A DNA stretch of 64,000 nucleotides, taken from assembly GCF_001689125.2 (NCBI RefSeq), contig NZ_CP015405.2:3265001-3329000 (forward strand). The letters are read 5' to 3'. Numbering within the stretch: position 1 is the first letter of the stretch; the number at the start of each line of letters is the position of its first letter. Origin of the DNA: Blautia pseudococcoides. Lineage in GTDB: Bacteria > Bacillota > Clostridia > Lachnospirales > Lachnospiraceae. Under the pieces are notes generated by a model. It had not been told where the DNA came from. It searched no databases and saw nothing but the letters and a program-made list of their open reading frames with translations. Made by a program: the position numbers and the translations under genes. Positions 55,649 to 63,407 of this stretch are shown here, one piece after another.

Positions 55649-55721
55649 AAAGAGATATAGCATTTATCAGACAAGTCCTCCATAAAAGGAATACCATCAC
55701 TGACAAACACCATATCTCTTT
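55649..55721 (-). terminator. Structured terminator-like element after araA
   Basis: AAAGAGATAT (55649-55658) and ATATCTCTTT (55712-55721) are exact inverted repeats 53 bases apart. Inside, TCCT/AGGA and TCAG/CTGA can also pair. In the minus sense the outer stem ends in TTTTTT, so it may terminate the araA transcript. It also follows the plus-strand membrane gene and could serve both. Confidence 0.55.
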
Positions 55722-55801
55722 GTTTATTTTATATCTTTTAAATCTTTTTTTCTTTCATGCCTTTTTCATCCCCTGTTCCGCCGTCCCCCTTCTAACTCAC
55801 T

Positions 55802-57298
55802 CTACCGAAAAAACAATCCCCCCAACTGCAAATCCCTCTTAAACTCCCGAATCCGAGTATCCCCATCAATATAAACCGCCTCAATTCCCATAGCCGCAGC
55901 CCAGTCACCCATCTGTTCCGCCGTGATATCATAAGAAAACGCCGTATGATGAGCTCCTCCGGCCAGAATCCACGCTTCCGCACCGGTAGCCAGATCCGGC
56001 TTTGGTGTCCAGAACGCCGTAGCCACCGGCAGCTTAGGCATAGTCTTCTCCGTCTTCTTGCAGTCCACATCATTAATGATCAGACGGAACCGATTCCCCA
56101 AATCAATCAAAGAAGCGGCTATGGCCGGACCTGTCTTAGCCGTAAACACAAGACGAGCCGGGTCCTCCCTGTCACCCATACTCAGAGGGTTCACCTTAAT
56201 ACTGACCGGACCCTCAGAAATGGTGGGGCATACCTCCAGCATATGCGCCTGCAGAATCCCTTCCTTGCCCGGAACCAGATTATAAGTATAATCCTCCATG
56301 AAAGAAGTACCCTTGGCGCCTTCCATCCCGGCTGTCATGATCTTCATCAGACGAACCATGGCGGCTGTCTTCCAGTCACCTTCCCCGCCGAATCCGTATC
56401 CTTTTTCCATCAGCCTCTGAATTGCCAGTCCCGGAAGCTGTTTCAGTGAGCCTAAATCGCCAAAATGGGTGACAATGGCCTGATAATTCTTTTCCTCCAG
56501 GAACCTTTCAAATCCAATCTCAATCTGAGCCTGGACTGCCACATGACGTCTGAACTCCTCCGGGTCTCTTCCCTCCAGAAGGATCTCATATTTGTCATAA
56601 TACTCTTCCACCAGCGCGTCCGTATCACCTTTTGACACAGCCTGCACTGCCTCTGCGATCTCGTTCACCGGATAAGCGTCAATTTCCCAGCCGAATTTAA
56701 TCTGGGCCTCTACCTTGTCACCTTCTGTCACAGCTACATTTCTCATGTTATCTGCAATTCTCATGACACGGATATGGCTGCTTTCCATGATACCCACTGC
56801 TGTACGCATCCAGGACGCAATTTTTCCCAGTACCTTTTTGTCACTCCAATGGCCGACCACCACTTTACGCTCAATTTCCATGCGGGACACAATATGGCCA
56901 TACTCCCGGTCTCCGTGAGCGGACTGGTTTTCATTCATGAAATCCATATCAATGGTATCGTAAGGGATCTCCTGATTAAACTGTGTATGCAGATGCATCA
57001 GCGGTTTTCTGTACTCCTGCAGACCCAGGATCCAGGACTTAGCCGGTGAAAAAGTGTGCATCCATGTGATAACACCTGCGCATTCTTCATCTGCATTTGC
57101 CTCATTGAATGTTTTTCTGATTATTTCATTTGTGATCAAAGTCGGTTTCAGGATCACTTCATAAGGAAGCATCCCCGATTTATTTAATTCCTCTACGATG
57201 ATCCTGGAATGTTCAGCCACTTTTCTAAGACATTCATCCCCGTACAGATCCTGAGAACCTGTAGCAAACCAAAACTTGTAATTTCTGCCTGTTTTCAT
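55802..57298 (-). CDS. araA: L-arabinose isomerase
   Basis: A 498-residue manganese-dependent enzyme converting L-arabinose to L-ribulose, the first step of arabinose use. The N-terminus (FATGSQDLYGDECLRKVAEH), the metal-site Glu in GFGGEGDWKTAAMVRLMKIM and FMEDYTYNLVPG, and the late His in LAGGAHHTAFS are in place. It is not beside araB or araD here and appears monocistronic. AGGAGGG precedes ATG 57298. An inverted repeat overlaps its promoter. D-galactose isomerisation is a known side activity of the family. Confidence 0.97.
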   Translation of the reverse strand: MKTGRNYKFWFATGSQDLYGDECLRKVAEHSRIIVEELNKSGMLPYEVILKPTLITNEIIRKTFNEANADEECAGVITWMHTFSPAKSWILGLQEYRKPLMHLHTQFNQEIPYDTIDMDFMNENQSAHGDREYGHIVSRMEIERKVVVGHWSDKKVLGKIASWMRTAVGIMESSHIRVMRIADNMRNVAVTEGDKVEAQIKFGWEIDAYPVNEIAEAVQAVSKGDTDALVEEYYDKYEILLEGRDPEEFRRHVAVQAQIEIGFERFLEEKNYQAIVTHFGDLGSLKQLPGLAIQRLMEKGYGFGGEGDWKTAAMVRLMKIMTAGMEGAKGTSFMEDYTYNLVPGKEGILQAHMLEVCPTISEGPVSIKVNPLSMGDREDPARLVFTAKTGPAIAASLIDLGNRFRLIINDVDCKKTEKTMPKLPVATAFWTPKPDLATGAEAWILAGGAHHTAFSYDITAEQMGDWAAAMGIEAVYIDGDTRIREFKRDLQLGGLFFR

Positions 57299-57360
57299 AA
57301 AATCACCCTCCTGTTAGTGTCTTCTCTTGTTATTCTTCACATATATGGTATTTTTCTTTT

Positions 57361-57390
57361 ATCATAGAGCTTGTACGGTTATCTTTACAA
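57361..57390 (-). promoter_or_regulatory. Promoter of araA
   Basis: TTGTAA, 18 bases, TATGAT on the minus strand, about 65 bases ahead of ATG 57298. Confidence 0.6.
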
Positions 57391-57415
57391 GTTGTATTCA
57401 CAGGAAGGGTACAAG
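57370..57415. promoter_or_regulatory. Candidate arabinose operator
   Basis: CTTGTA (57370-57375) and TACAAG (57386-57391) form an inverted repeat with a 10-base spacer lying across the araA promoter, and a second TACAAG is at 57410-57415. The TTGTAC/GTACAA words resemble half-sites of the AraR operator of B. subtilis. Binding by an AraR-type repressor is inference. Confidence 0.5.
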
Positions 57416-57433
57416 TTTTTTAGTTGTATGCCT

Positions 57434-58687
57434 TTACTTAAACCAGTTTCCAGGGGAGGAAAAACCGTGGGCAAAATCCTCCAACTCCTCATATACATCA
57501 ATAAGGGAACTGACATAACATTTGATCCGGTTGTTTCCGCCCCCTGCATCTTTGAACAGACGGCTGATACGTTCCGCCACGCGGAAACAGTTTTCCTGCG
57601 TAATGCCCGGAAGCATGACCAGAAACTGGCACGAACTGTACCGGGTATATAAATCCCCCCTGCGCAGTGACAGTTTAATGGCAGTCTGAAATTTTTCCGC
57701 TGCCTTACTGATCTTCTCCTCATTTTCAATGGGGGTTCCCGCATTGTCTGTCAATGTGCATAACATGAGAAAAACCGACATCCCCGTTCTCTCTGTCATG
57801 CGCACAATGATCCTGTATATATCAATAAAACTGGGCAGGGAGCAGAAGTAAGCCCCTTTCCCTTTTGTCTTTTCCTTTAATACTTTGCGTATCTCCCTCA
57901 TATCAGAGGTAACGCCCTGGATCTGGCTGCTCATAGCATGAAAACGCTCCTGCATTTTATCCGATGGTGTCAGCCCAAACTCGTTAAAATACAGGGACGC
58001 TGTCTCCTCATAGACCTTCAGCGCCTCCTTATGCCGGTATAGGGCCAGCAGGCTGTCGATCCGCCAAAGCTGCCACTCCTCATAAGGATAAATAGAAGCG
58101 GCCCGGGTACTGATATACAACAATCCCTCATATTCCCTCCGGTTTTTCAAAATAGAAAAAAGCTCCCGCAGGCAATTGAAATAAAGGTCCCTGTACTTTA
58201 CACCTGCGATCACTGCCCATGCCTCTGAGGTGACGGTGGATAAGAATTCCCCTTTATAGAGACTGCAAGCCTCCTTCAAAAGCTCCTCCTTCTTCTCACC
58301 GCTTGCGGTATGTGCCTCCTCGATCAATGCCTCCATCTGATGGACATCCACAACTGCCTTTATATGCTCATTCCACCTGCAGACACCTCTCTGCACGGTG
58401 ATGTAGGGGTCATCGGGCATACCTGCTTTTTTGAGCTGTCTGCGGAGTCTGAAAATGGTGTTGTTGAGGCTGCTGTTTCCATTCTCCACACCATTTTTTC
58501 CATAAAGATTATCAATCAGTTCTGTCTTGCCTATCCCATCCTTCAGGTGCAGCATAAGAAGCTGAAACAACTGGACAAATTTTGCCGGGCTGCTCCTGTC
58601 GAAAACAACGGCAGCCCCCTCATAAGAAATAGAAAAACCACCCAGCATCCGGACCCTCATAATTCCGGTATTTTTTTCTCTCTCCAT
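57434..58687 (-). CDS. SARP/BTAD-type regulator with degenerate GGDEF-like C-terminus
   Basis: A 417-residue protein. Residues 10-105 look like an OmpR/SARP winged helix (MRVRMLGGFSISYEGAAVVF, NSSLNNTIFRLRRQLKKAGM). Residues about 110-260 are a bacterial transcriptional activator (BTAD) TPR region (ACSLYKGEFLSTVTSEAW, HKEALKVYEETASLYFNEFG). The last 140 residues resemble a diguanylate cyclase fold: RRGDLYTRYSSCQFLVMLPG sits where active enzymes have RYGGDEF, so the catalytic GGDEF has become SSCQF. It could be a non-catalytic GGDEF relic or a ligand-sensing version. GGAG precedes ATG 58687. It follows the crh terminator and ends 135 bases before araA, but no arabinose link is shown. Confidence 0.75.
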   Translation of the reverse strand: MEREKNTGIMRVRMLGGFSISYEGAAVVFDRSSPAKFVQLFQLLMLHLKDGIGKTELIDNLYGKNGVENGNSSLNNTIFRLRRQLKKAGMPDDPYITVQRGVCRWNEHIKAVVDVHQMEALIEEAHTASGEKKEELLKEACSLYKGEFLSTVTSEAWAVIAGVKYRDLYFNCLRELFSILKNRREYEGLLYISTRAASIYPYEEWQLWRIDSLLALYRHKEALKVYEETASLYFNEFGLTPSDKMQERFHAMSSQIQGVTSDMREIRKVLKEKTKGKGAYFCSLPSFIDIYRIIVRMTERTGMSVFLMLCTLTDNAGTPIENEEKISKAAEKFQTAIKLSLRRGDLYTRYSSCQFLVMLPGITQENCFRVAERISRLFKDAGGGNNRIKCYVSSLIDVYEELEDFAHGFSSPGNWFK

Positions 58688-58717
58688 CTTTTATATCTCC
58701 TGCAATTTGTGCGCCGT

Positions 58718-58747
58718 AAAAAAGGCCGCCCCTCATCCAGGACGGCC
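58718..58747 (-). terminator. Terminator after crh
   Basis: In the minus sense GGCCGTCC, an 8-base loop, GGGCGGCC, then six Ts. It ends the murB-rapZ-whiA-crh run before the regulator gene. Confidence 0.88.
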
Positions 58748-58790
58748 TCTCTTTTTCATATCTGCTCTTTTTTCCTTAAATGTTCCATAT

Positions 58791-59045
58791 TTATTTGTTG
58801 CTCAAATATTCCTCGATACTTTTCATAGCTTCGACTTCGTCTTCGCCTTCAACTGATACAGTCACGCTCTCACCAGCGTCTAATCCCAAACTCATCATAC
58901 CCATGATGCTCTTTGCATTTACCTTCTTTTCCTGACTCTCCAGATAGATATTGCTGGCATACTGGCTAGCTACCTGCACGAGTAATGCAATCGGTCTTGC
59001 TTCCAAGCCGTTTGAAATACCGATGGTAATTGGTTTACTGATCAT
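58791..59045 (-). CDS. crh: HPr-like protein of the Crh type (Glu at position 15)
   Basis: An 84-residue HPr-fold protein. Where phosphotransferase HPr has the phospho-accepting His15 (GLHARP), this protein has Glu15 (SNGLEARPIALLV), so it cannot carry phosphate from enzyme I. The regulatory Ser46 is kept in VNAKSIMGMMSLG. B. subtilis Crh has Gln15 and a kinase-modified Ser46 and acts only in catabolite regulation. Both the substitution and the position after whiA match Crh. It overlaps whiA by ATGA and is followed by a strong terminator. Partner proteins (HPr kinase, CcpA) are outside the window. Confidence 0.85.
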   Translation of the reverse strand: MISKPITIGISNGLEARPIALLVQVASQYASNIYLESQEKKVNAKSIMGMMSLGLDAGESVTVSVEGEDEVEAMKSIEEYLSNK

Positions 59046-60001
59046 ATCTGTTCCTCCTTGTTCCCTCTGAGCTCCTCTGCTATGCTGCCAATCTTCCGCA
59101 GTCTGTGATTGACTCCTGATTTGCCCACTGGCGGTGTCAATAACATACCAAGTTCTTTCAAAGAAGCCTGTGGATATTCCAGCCTTATCTGTGCGATTTC
59201 TTCCAGATTATCCGGAAGCCGTTCCAACCCAATGGTGTCACGGATATAGGCTATATCCTCCATTTGTTTTACTGCAGCATTTACAGTCTTGTTAATATTC
59301 GCCGTTTCGCAGTTAACCTTACGGTTCACGCTGTTGCGCATTTCTTTCAGTATCCTGACATTCTCAAGATTCATCAAGGATACATTGGCCCCCATGAGGC
59401 CTAAAATTTCTACGATCTGTGCGCCTTCTTTTACATAAACAACTTCGTGCTTCTTGCGGCTTACAACTTTTGCATCCACTTCAAAGGATTGCACCAGTTC
59501 CTGAAGCTGCTGAGCTTTTGACAATGTGGAACACACGATTTCAAAGTGATAAAACTTCTCTGGGTCACTGATGGATCCGGCACATAAAAATGCCCCCCGC
59601 AAAAATGCTCTCCTGCAGCAGCTCTTCTGGACAACCAGAGGGTTCACAAGAGCAGCACAAGGCATTGGCTGCCTGTCTGCGGTCAGATACTTTGCTGCCT
59701 GCAAAATTCTCACGGTATCTTCCTGACCTCGTACTTCAATCACAAATCTGTTGTTTCTTTTTATTAAACGTTTATCTATAGAAATTTCTCTATCTATTTT
59801 AAATGTTTTTTGCAATAAAGTAAAGCACTTTCTTATAACACTTTCATTTTCTGTAGAAAAACAGAGAAACGCATCGCCTTTCTCTGTCCTCTGTATCTCA
59901 CCGCAAAAACTGAAAATGGCCGAAAGCTCTGCTATCTGGCAATGCCGTGCAGGGCTGACCAAGCGCTCCAGCTCCCGTTTTACGCTTCCGGAGAATGACA
60001 T
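59042..60001 (-). CDS. whiA: WhiA, DNA-binding cell-division/sporulation regulator
   Basis: A 319-residue protein. The N-terminal two thirds are the degenerate LAGLIDADG-homing-endonuclease-like fold (GAFLCAGSISDPEKFYHFEI), and the C-terminal third is a helix-turn-helix (YPQASLKELGMLLTPPVGKS followed by GVNHRLRKI). In Streptomyces it activates sporulation division genes; in Bacillus it affects chromosome segregation and division. Its 5' end overlaps rapZ by 22 bases and its 3' end overlaps crh by four, so the three are coupled. Confidence 0.96.
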   Translation of the reverse strand: MSFSGSVKRELERLVSPARHCQIAELSAIFSFCGEIQRTEKGDAFLCFSTENESVIRKCFTLLQKTFKIDREISIDKRLIKRNNRFVIEVRGQEDTVRILQAAKYLTADRQPMPCAALVNPLVVQKSCCRRAFLRGAFLCAGSISDPEKFYHFEIVCSTLSKAQQLQELVQSFEVDAKVVSRKKHEVVYVKEGAQIVEILGLMGANVSLMNLENVRILKEMRNSVNRKVNCETANINKTVNAAVKQMEDIAYIRDTIGLERLPDNLEEIAQIRLEYPQASLKELGMLLTPPVGKSGVNHRLRKIGSIAEELRGNKEEQI

Positions 60002-60870
60002 TTCTTCGCATCCTTTTCTATATCTCTATGTTCGATCCGTATTCCGTATTCTTCTGACTTTTTCAGCCGTCTGTAAAGCTCATTGGCCAGCGTCACACTG
60101 CGGTGCTTGCCGCCTGTACATCCGATGGCGATCACAAGCTGGGATTTGCCTTCGGATATGTAGTTGGGAATCAGAAAGCGCAGCATATCCTCCAGTTTAT
60201 GGGAAAACTCCTGTGACAGTTCAAATCCCATCACATAGTCACTGACCGGTTTGTCGTTGCCGCTTAGAAAACGCATTCCTTCTATATAATAGGGGTTCGG
60301 CAGAAACCTTACATCAAACACCAGGTCAGAGTCTCCGGGAATCCCGTACTTAAACCCAAAGGACAGGACTGTGATCATCAGGTTCTTGAACTTCTGGTTC
60401 TCCACAAAAATCTTCTCCAGCTCTTCCTTCAGCTCTCTGGTAAGGAGCTGGCTGGTATCCAGAATGTAATCCGCAAATTCCCGCAGAAATGCCAGCCTGG
60501 ACCGCTCCAGCTTGATCCCTTCATCCACCCTGCCGTTGCCGGAAAGCGGATGGGAACGCCGTGTCTCTTTGTATCGTTTTACAAGAGTCTTGTCGTCCGC
60601 ATCCAAAAAAAGGATTTCAGGCAGGAACCCCGGCAGACGCAGCCGCTCCAAAACGTGTTCCAGTTCCGATAAGGCTTTGCCGCTTCTGATATCCACGCCC
60701 ACAGCTACACGCTCGATCTCTCCCGAACTTCCGTCCTTTACAAGCTGGGCAAATTTTTCTATTAAGAGTATAGGGAGATTATCCACACAAAAATATTCCA
60801 TGTCTTCCAGCATCTTCAGAGCCGTACTCTTACCGGCACCTGACATTCCCGTTACAATTACAAAACGCAT
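59980..60870 (-). CDS. rapZ: RapZ/YvcJ nucleotide-binding protein
   Basis: A 296-residue P-loop protein (GMSGAGKSTALKMLEDMEYF, then CVDNLPILLI). The C-terminal domain has the GCTGGKHRSV motif. In E. coli RapZ guides decay of the small RNA GlmZ to balance glucosamine synthesis; in B. subtilis YvcJ affects competence. It overlaps whiA by 22 bases. The gluconeogenesis-factor gene yvcK, which separates rapZ and whiA in B. subtilis, is absent at this place. Confidence 0.96.
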   Translation of the reverse strand: MRFVIVTGMSGAGKSTALKMLEDMEYFCVDNLPILLIEKFAQLVKDGSSGEIERVAVGVDIRSGKALSELEHVLERLRLPGFLPEILFLDADDKTLVKRYKETRRSHPLSGNGRVDEGIKLERSRLAFLREFADYILDTSQLLTRELKEELEKIFVENQKFKNLMITVLSFGFKYGIPGDSDLVFDVRFLPNPYYIEGMRFLSGNDKPVSDYVMGFELSQEFSHKLEDMLRFLIPNYISEGKSQLVIAIGCTGGKHRSVTLANELYRRLKKSEEYGIRIEHRDIEKDAKKCHSPEA

Positions 60871-60894
60871 ATAAAATCCTCTCTGGTAACCACT

Positions 60895-61806
60895 TTAAAA
60901 CTCGCCCAGGAACTTCACTTCCGGCTCCAGGGTAACGCCGAACTTCTCCCTGACTCTCCTTTGCACTTCCTCTATCAGGTTCTTCACATCCTCAGCTGTG
61001 GCATCTCCGGTATTGACAACAAATCCGCAGTGCTTCTCAGAAATCTGTGCCCCGCCCACCTGAAACCCGCGAAGGCCTGTATCCATGATCAGTTTACCTG
61101 CAAAATACCCCTCAGGCCGCTTGAAGGTACTCCCTGCACTTGGCATATCCAACGGCTGTTTGCTGGTACGGCGCTCTTTGAAGTCATCCATCTGTTCCTT
61201 AATGTGGGATGCTTCACCTTTATCCAATCTGAGCACTGCTTCCAGTACAATATATCCTTTTTCTTTTACGATACTTGTCCGGTATCCCAGATTCAGTTCT
61301 TCCCTCTTCAGGCATATCACGCTGCCCTCTGCATCCATGACTGTGACTTCCTCCAGGACATCCTTCATCTCACCCCCGTAAGCACCTGCATTCATAACAA
61401 CAGCGCCTCCCAAGGTTCCCGGAATACCGCTTGCAAATGCAAACCCGGCCAGACTGTGGTCCAAAGCCACCGCTGCGATTTTGGAGAGGAGGGCCCCCGC
61501 CTTAGCCCGTATGACCTGACCACTGACTTCAATCTCACTCACATTCTTCCAGAGCTGAATGACAACACCTTTATACCCCTTGTCGCTCACAAGGAGATTG
61601 CTCCCATTTCCTAAAATGAAAAACGGCAGATCCTCCCTTTTACAGATATGTAAAATCTTCCGCAGTTCATCCACGCTGTGAGGACGAAGGTAATATTCCG
61701 CCGGTCCTCCAATACGAAATGTTGTATGCTTTTTCATTGGTTCATAGACATTGACATTGTCACTGCCCAGACACTGACAAAACTCATTTTCTATTTTTTT
61801 ATTCAC
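60895..61806 (-). CDS. murB: UDP-N-acetylenolpyruvoylglucosamine reductase
   Basis: A 303-residue FAD enzyme that reduces UDP-GlcNAc-enolpyruvate to UDP-MurNAc in peptidoglycan synthesis. FAD motifs ILGNGSNLLVSDKGYKGVVI and GIPGTLGGAVVMNAGAYGGE are present, as are the catalytic Ser in MPSAGSTFKRPEG and the late Glu in LEPEVKFLGEF. It is the short type II form. The start is GTG 61806 with GAGG seven bases upstream; 17 earlier codons lie in the intergenic region. It is 24 bases ahead of rapZ. Confidence 0.97.
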   Translation of the reverse strand: MNKKIENEFCQCLGSDNVNVYEPMKKHTTFRIGGPAEYYLRPHSVDELRKILHICKREDLPFFILGNGSNLLVSDKGYKGVVIQLWKNVSEIEVSGQVIRAKAGALLSKIAAVALDHSLAGFAFASGIPGTLGGAVVMNAGAYGGEMKDVLEEVTVMDAEGSVICLKREELNLGYRTSIVKEKGYIVLEAVLRLDKGEASHIKEQMDDFKERRTSKQPLDMPSAGSTFKRPEGYFAGKLIMDTGLRGFQVGGAQISEKHCGFVVNTGDATAEDVKNLIEEVQRRVREKFGVTLEPEVKFLGEF

Positions 61807-61878
61807 TCTCTTACCTCTTGCTTTGATAATATTATATAAATCCAAATGACACAGCAAAAACAGTTTCAGACAGAAATT

Positions 61879-62646
61879 TTATTTTCTGTCTGTCTTCTGT
61901 CGCATCCCAATTAAATCTTTTATCACCTCTCCGGCAATCATCAGTCCGGCAACACCCGGAACAAAGGATATACTGGAGGGCACCGGCCTTCCTGTGGACG
62001 GCCTGGTCTCCTGTGTCTGTACCTTTTCCTCTTTTAGGCCCATCCGGCGTTTTTTTTCTTTCGGCGCAAGCTCTGTGGAAAAAAGCACCTTAACCTTCTT
62101 TATTTTTCTTTTTTTCAATTCCGTCCGCATGACCTTTGCCAAGGGACATACACTGGTTTTCGCAATATCCGCGATCTGAAAACAGGACGGATCCAGCTTG
62201 TTTCCGGTCCCCATACAGGATATGACCGGCTTGTTGCAGGCCTTTGCCCTGTCTATGAGAAGGATCTTGGCAGAGACCGTGTCCACTGCGTCAACAATAT
62301 AATCATAACTGGAAAAATCAAATAAACTGACTGTCTCAGCAGAAAAAAAAGTCTCATAGGTATGAACCACTGCGTCCTCATTGATATCAGCAATGCGCTC
62401 TTTTGCTACCTGTACTTTTTTTCTTCCGATCGTAGAACGAAGCGCTACCAGCTGTCTGTTCAGGTTTGTTACTGCAACTTCATCGTGGTCCACCAAGATC
62501 AGGTTCCCCACACCGGCTCTTGCCAGTGCCTCCACCACATAGGACCCCACACCGCCCAGGCCAAACACCGCGACCTTGGAATCGGCAAGGATCTCCAGTC
62601 CCTCTTTTCCTATTAATCCTTCTGAACGGGAAAATGCATGCAGCAT
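61879..62646 (-). CDS. tcdA: tRNA threonylcarbamoyladenosine dehydratase
   Basis: A 255-residue E1/ThiF-like ATP-dependent enzyme that cyclises t6A37 to ct6A37 in ANN-decoding tRNAs. The adenylation site reads VFGLGGVGSYVVEALARAG, with NLNRQLVALRSTIGR contributing the Arg finger, and DAVDTVSAKILLIDRA follows. The start ATG 62646 has TAGGAGG upstream. The roughly 300 bases ahead contain a tandem repeat array, which probably falls in its leader. Confidence 0.95.
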   Translation of the reverse strand: MLHAFSRSEGLIGKEGLEILADSKVAVFGLGGVGSYVVEALARAGVGNLILVDHDEVAVTNLNRQLVALRSTIGRKKVQVAKERIADINEDAVVHTYETFFSAETVSLFDFSSYDYIVDAVDTVSAKILLIDRAKACNKPVISCMGTGNKLDPSCFQIADIAKTSVCPLAKVMRTELKKRKIKKVKVLFSTELAPKEKKRRMGLKEEKVQTQETRPSTGRPVPSSISFVPGVAGLMIAGEVIKDLIGMRQKTDRK

Positions 62647-62680
62647 ACTTGCGGTTCCTCCTAAGTAAAAACTATTTTAA

Positions 62681-62991
62681 TCGAATAACGGCTCGCTTCC
62701 CCGGCTCGCCGCTTCTTTAATGTACCGCCTTGACCTAGGTCAAGCCGTATCGAATAACGGCTCGCTTCCCGGGCTCGCCATTCTTTAATGTACCGCCTTG
62801 ACCTAGGTCAAGCCGTATCGAATAACGGCTCGCTTCCCGGGCTCGCCATTCTTTAATGTACCGCCTTGACCTAGGTCAAGCCGTATCGAATAACGGCTCG
62901 CTTCCCGGGCTCGCCATTCTTTAATGTACCGCCTTGACCTAGGTCAAGCCGTATCGAATAACGGCTCGCTTCCCGGGCTCGCCGTTATTCT
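62681..62991. repeat. 68-bp tandem repeat array between spoVAE and tcdA
   Basis: Units start at 62681 (69 bp), 62750, 62818 and 62886 (68 bp each), with a partial fifth at 62954. Copies two to four are identical. Each has TCGAATAACGGCTCGCTTCC at its start and the perfect palindrome TTGACCTAGGTCAA near its end. In the last unit GAATAACGGC meets its exact complement GCCGTTATTC, forming a hairpin; in internal units the second arm is shortened to GCCATTC. The 379-bp gap holds no gene. A TATAAT in the minus sense lies next to it at 62994-62999, so the array may be transcribed ahead of tcdA. Confidence 0.92.
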
Positions 62992-63025
62992 TCATTATAC
63001 TATTAAATCCCTTAATTGTATAGAA

Positions 63026-63382
63026 CTAGTTTTTCATCTTTGGCTTAAAAATAAGGCTGGCCAGGTATGCGAATATGAGGGCTGCCGAGATTCCCACAGC
63101 GCTGGAGGTAAAGCCTCCCATGAAGATTCCGATGAATCCCTGCTCTCCGATGGCCTTTTTTACGCCTTTCCAGAGAAGATTTCCAAATCCAAGAAGGGGA
63201 ACGCTGGCTCCTGCGCCGGCAAAATCCATGAGCTTGTCATAGATCCCCACTGACCCAAGAACAGCTCCTGTGCATACCAGAAGTACCATAACGCGGCCCG
63301 GCAGCAGCTTTGTCTTGTCTAAAAGTATCTGAACCAGGGCACAGATCAGCCCTCCAACCCAAAATGCATTGATATAATCCAT
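63026..63382 (-). CDS. spoVAE: Stage V sporulation protein AE
   Basis: A 118-residue membrane protein with about four segments (FWVGGLICALVQILLDKTKL; AGASVPLLGFGNLLWKGVKK). It is part of the SpoVA channel that moves dipicolinic acid into the forespore and out at germination. It follows spoVAD by 25 bases and ends the visible spoVA genes. Confidence 0.95.
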   Translation of the reverse strand: MDYINAFWVGGLICALVQILLDKTKLLPGRVMVLLVCTGAVLGSVGIYDKLMDFAGAGASVPLLGFGNLLWKGVKKAIGEQGFIGIFMGGFTSSAVGISAALIFAYLASLIFKPKMKN

Positions 63383-63407
63383 ATTTACTGCCTCCTGTTA
63401 TCCTGCT

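Noticed and set aside
55594..55713. Short minus-strand frame (MVFVSDGIPFMEDL...) within the nested inverted repeat
   Set aside because: It is only 39 codons without a ribosome site, created by the structured element and overlapping the plus-strand membrane gene. It is better read as part of the repeat.
62681..62991. CRISPR array
   Set aside because: The 68-bp units abut directly and are identical throughout; there is no spacer diversity.
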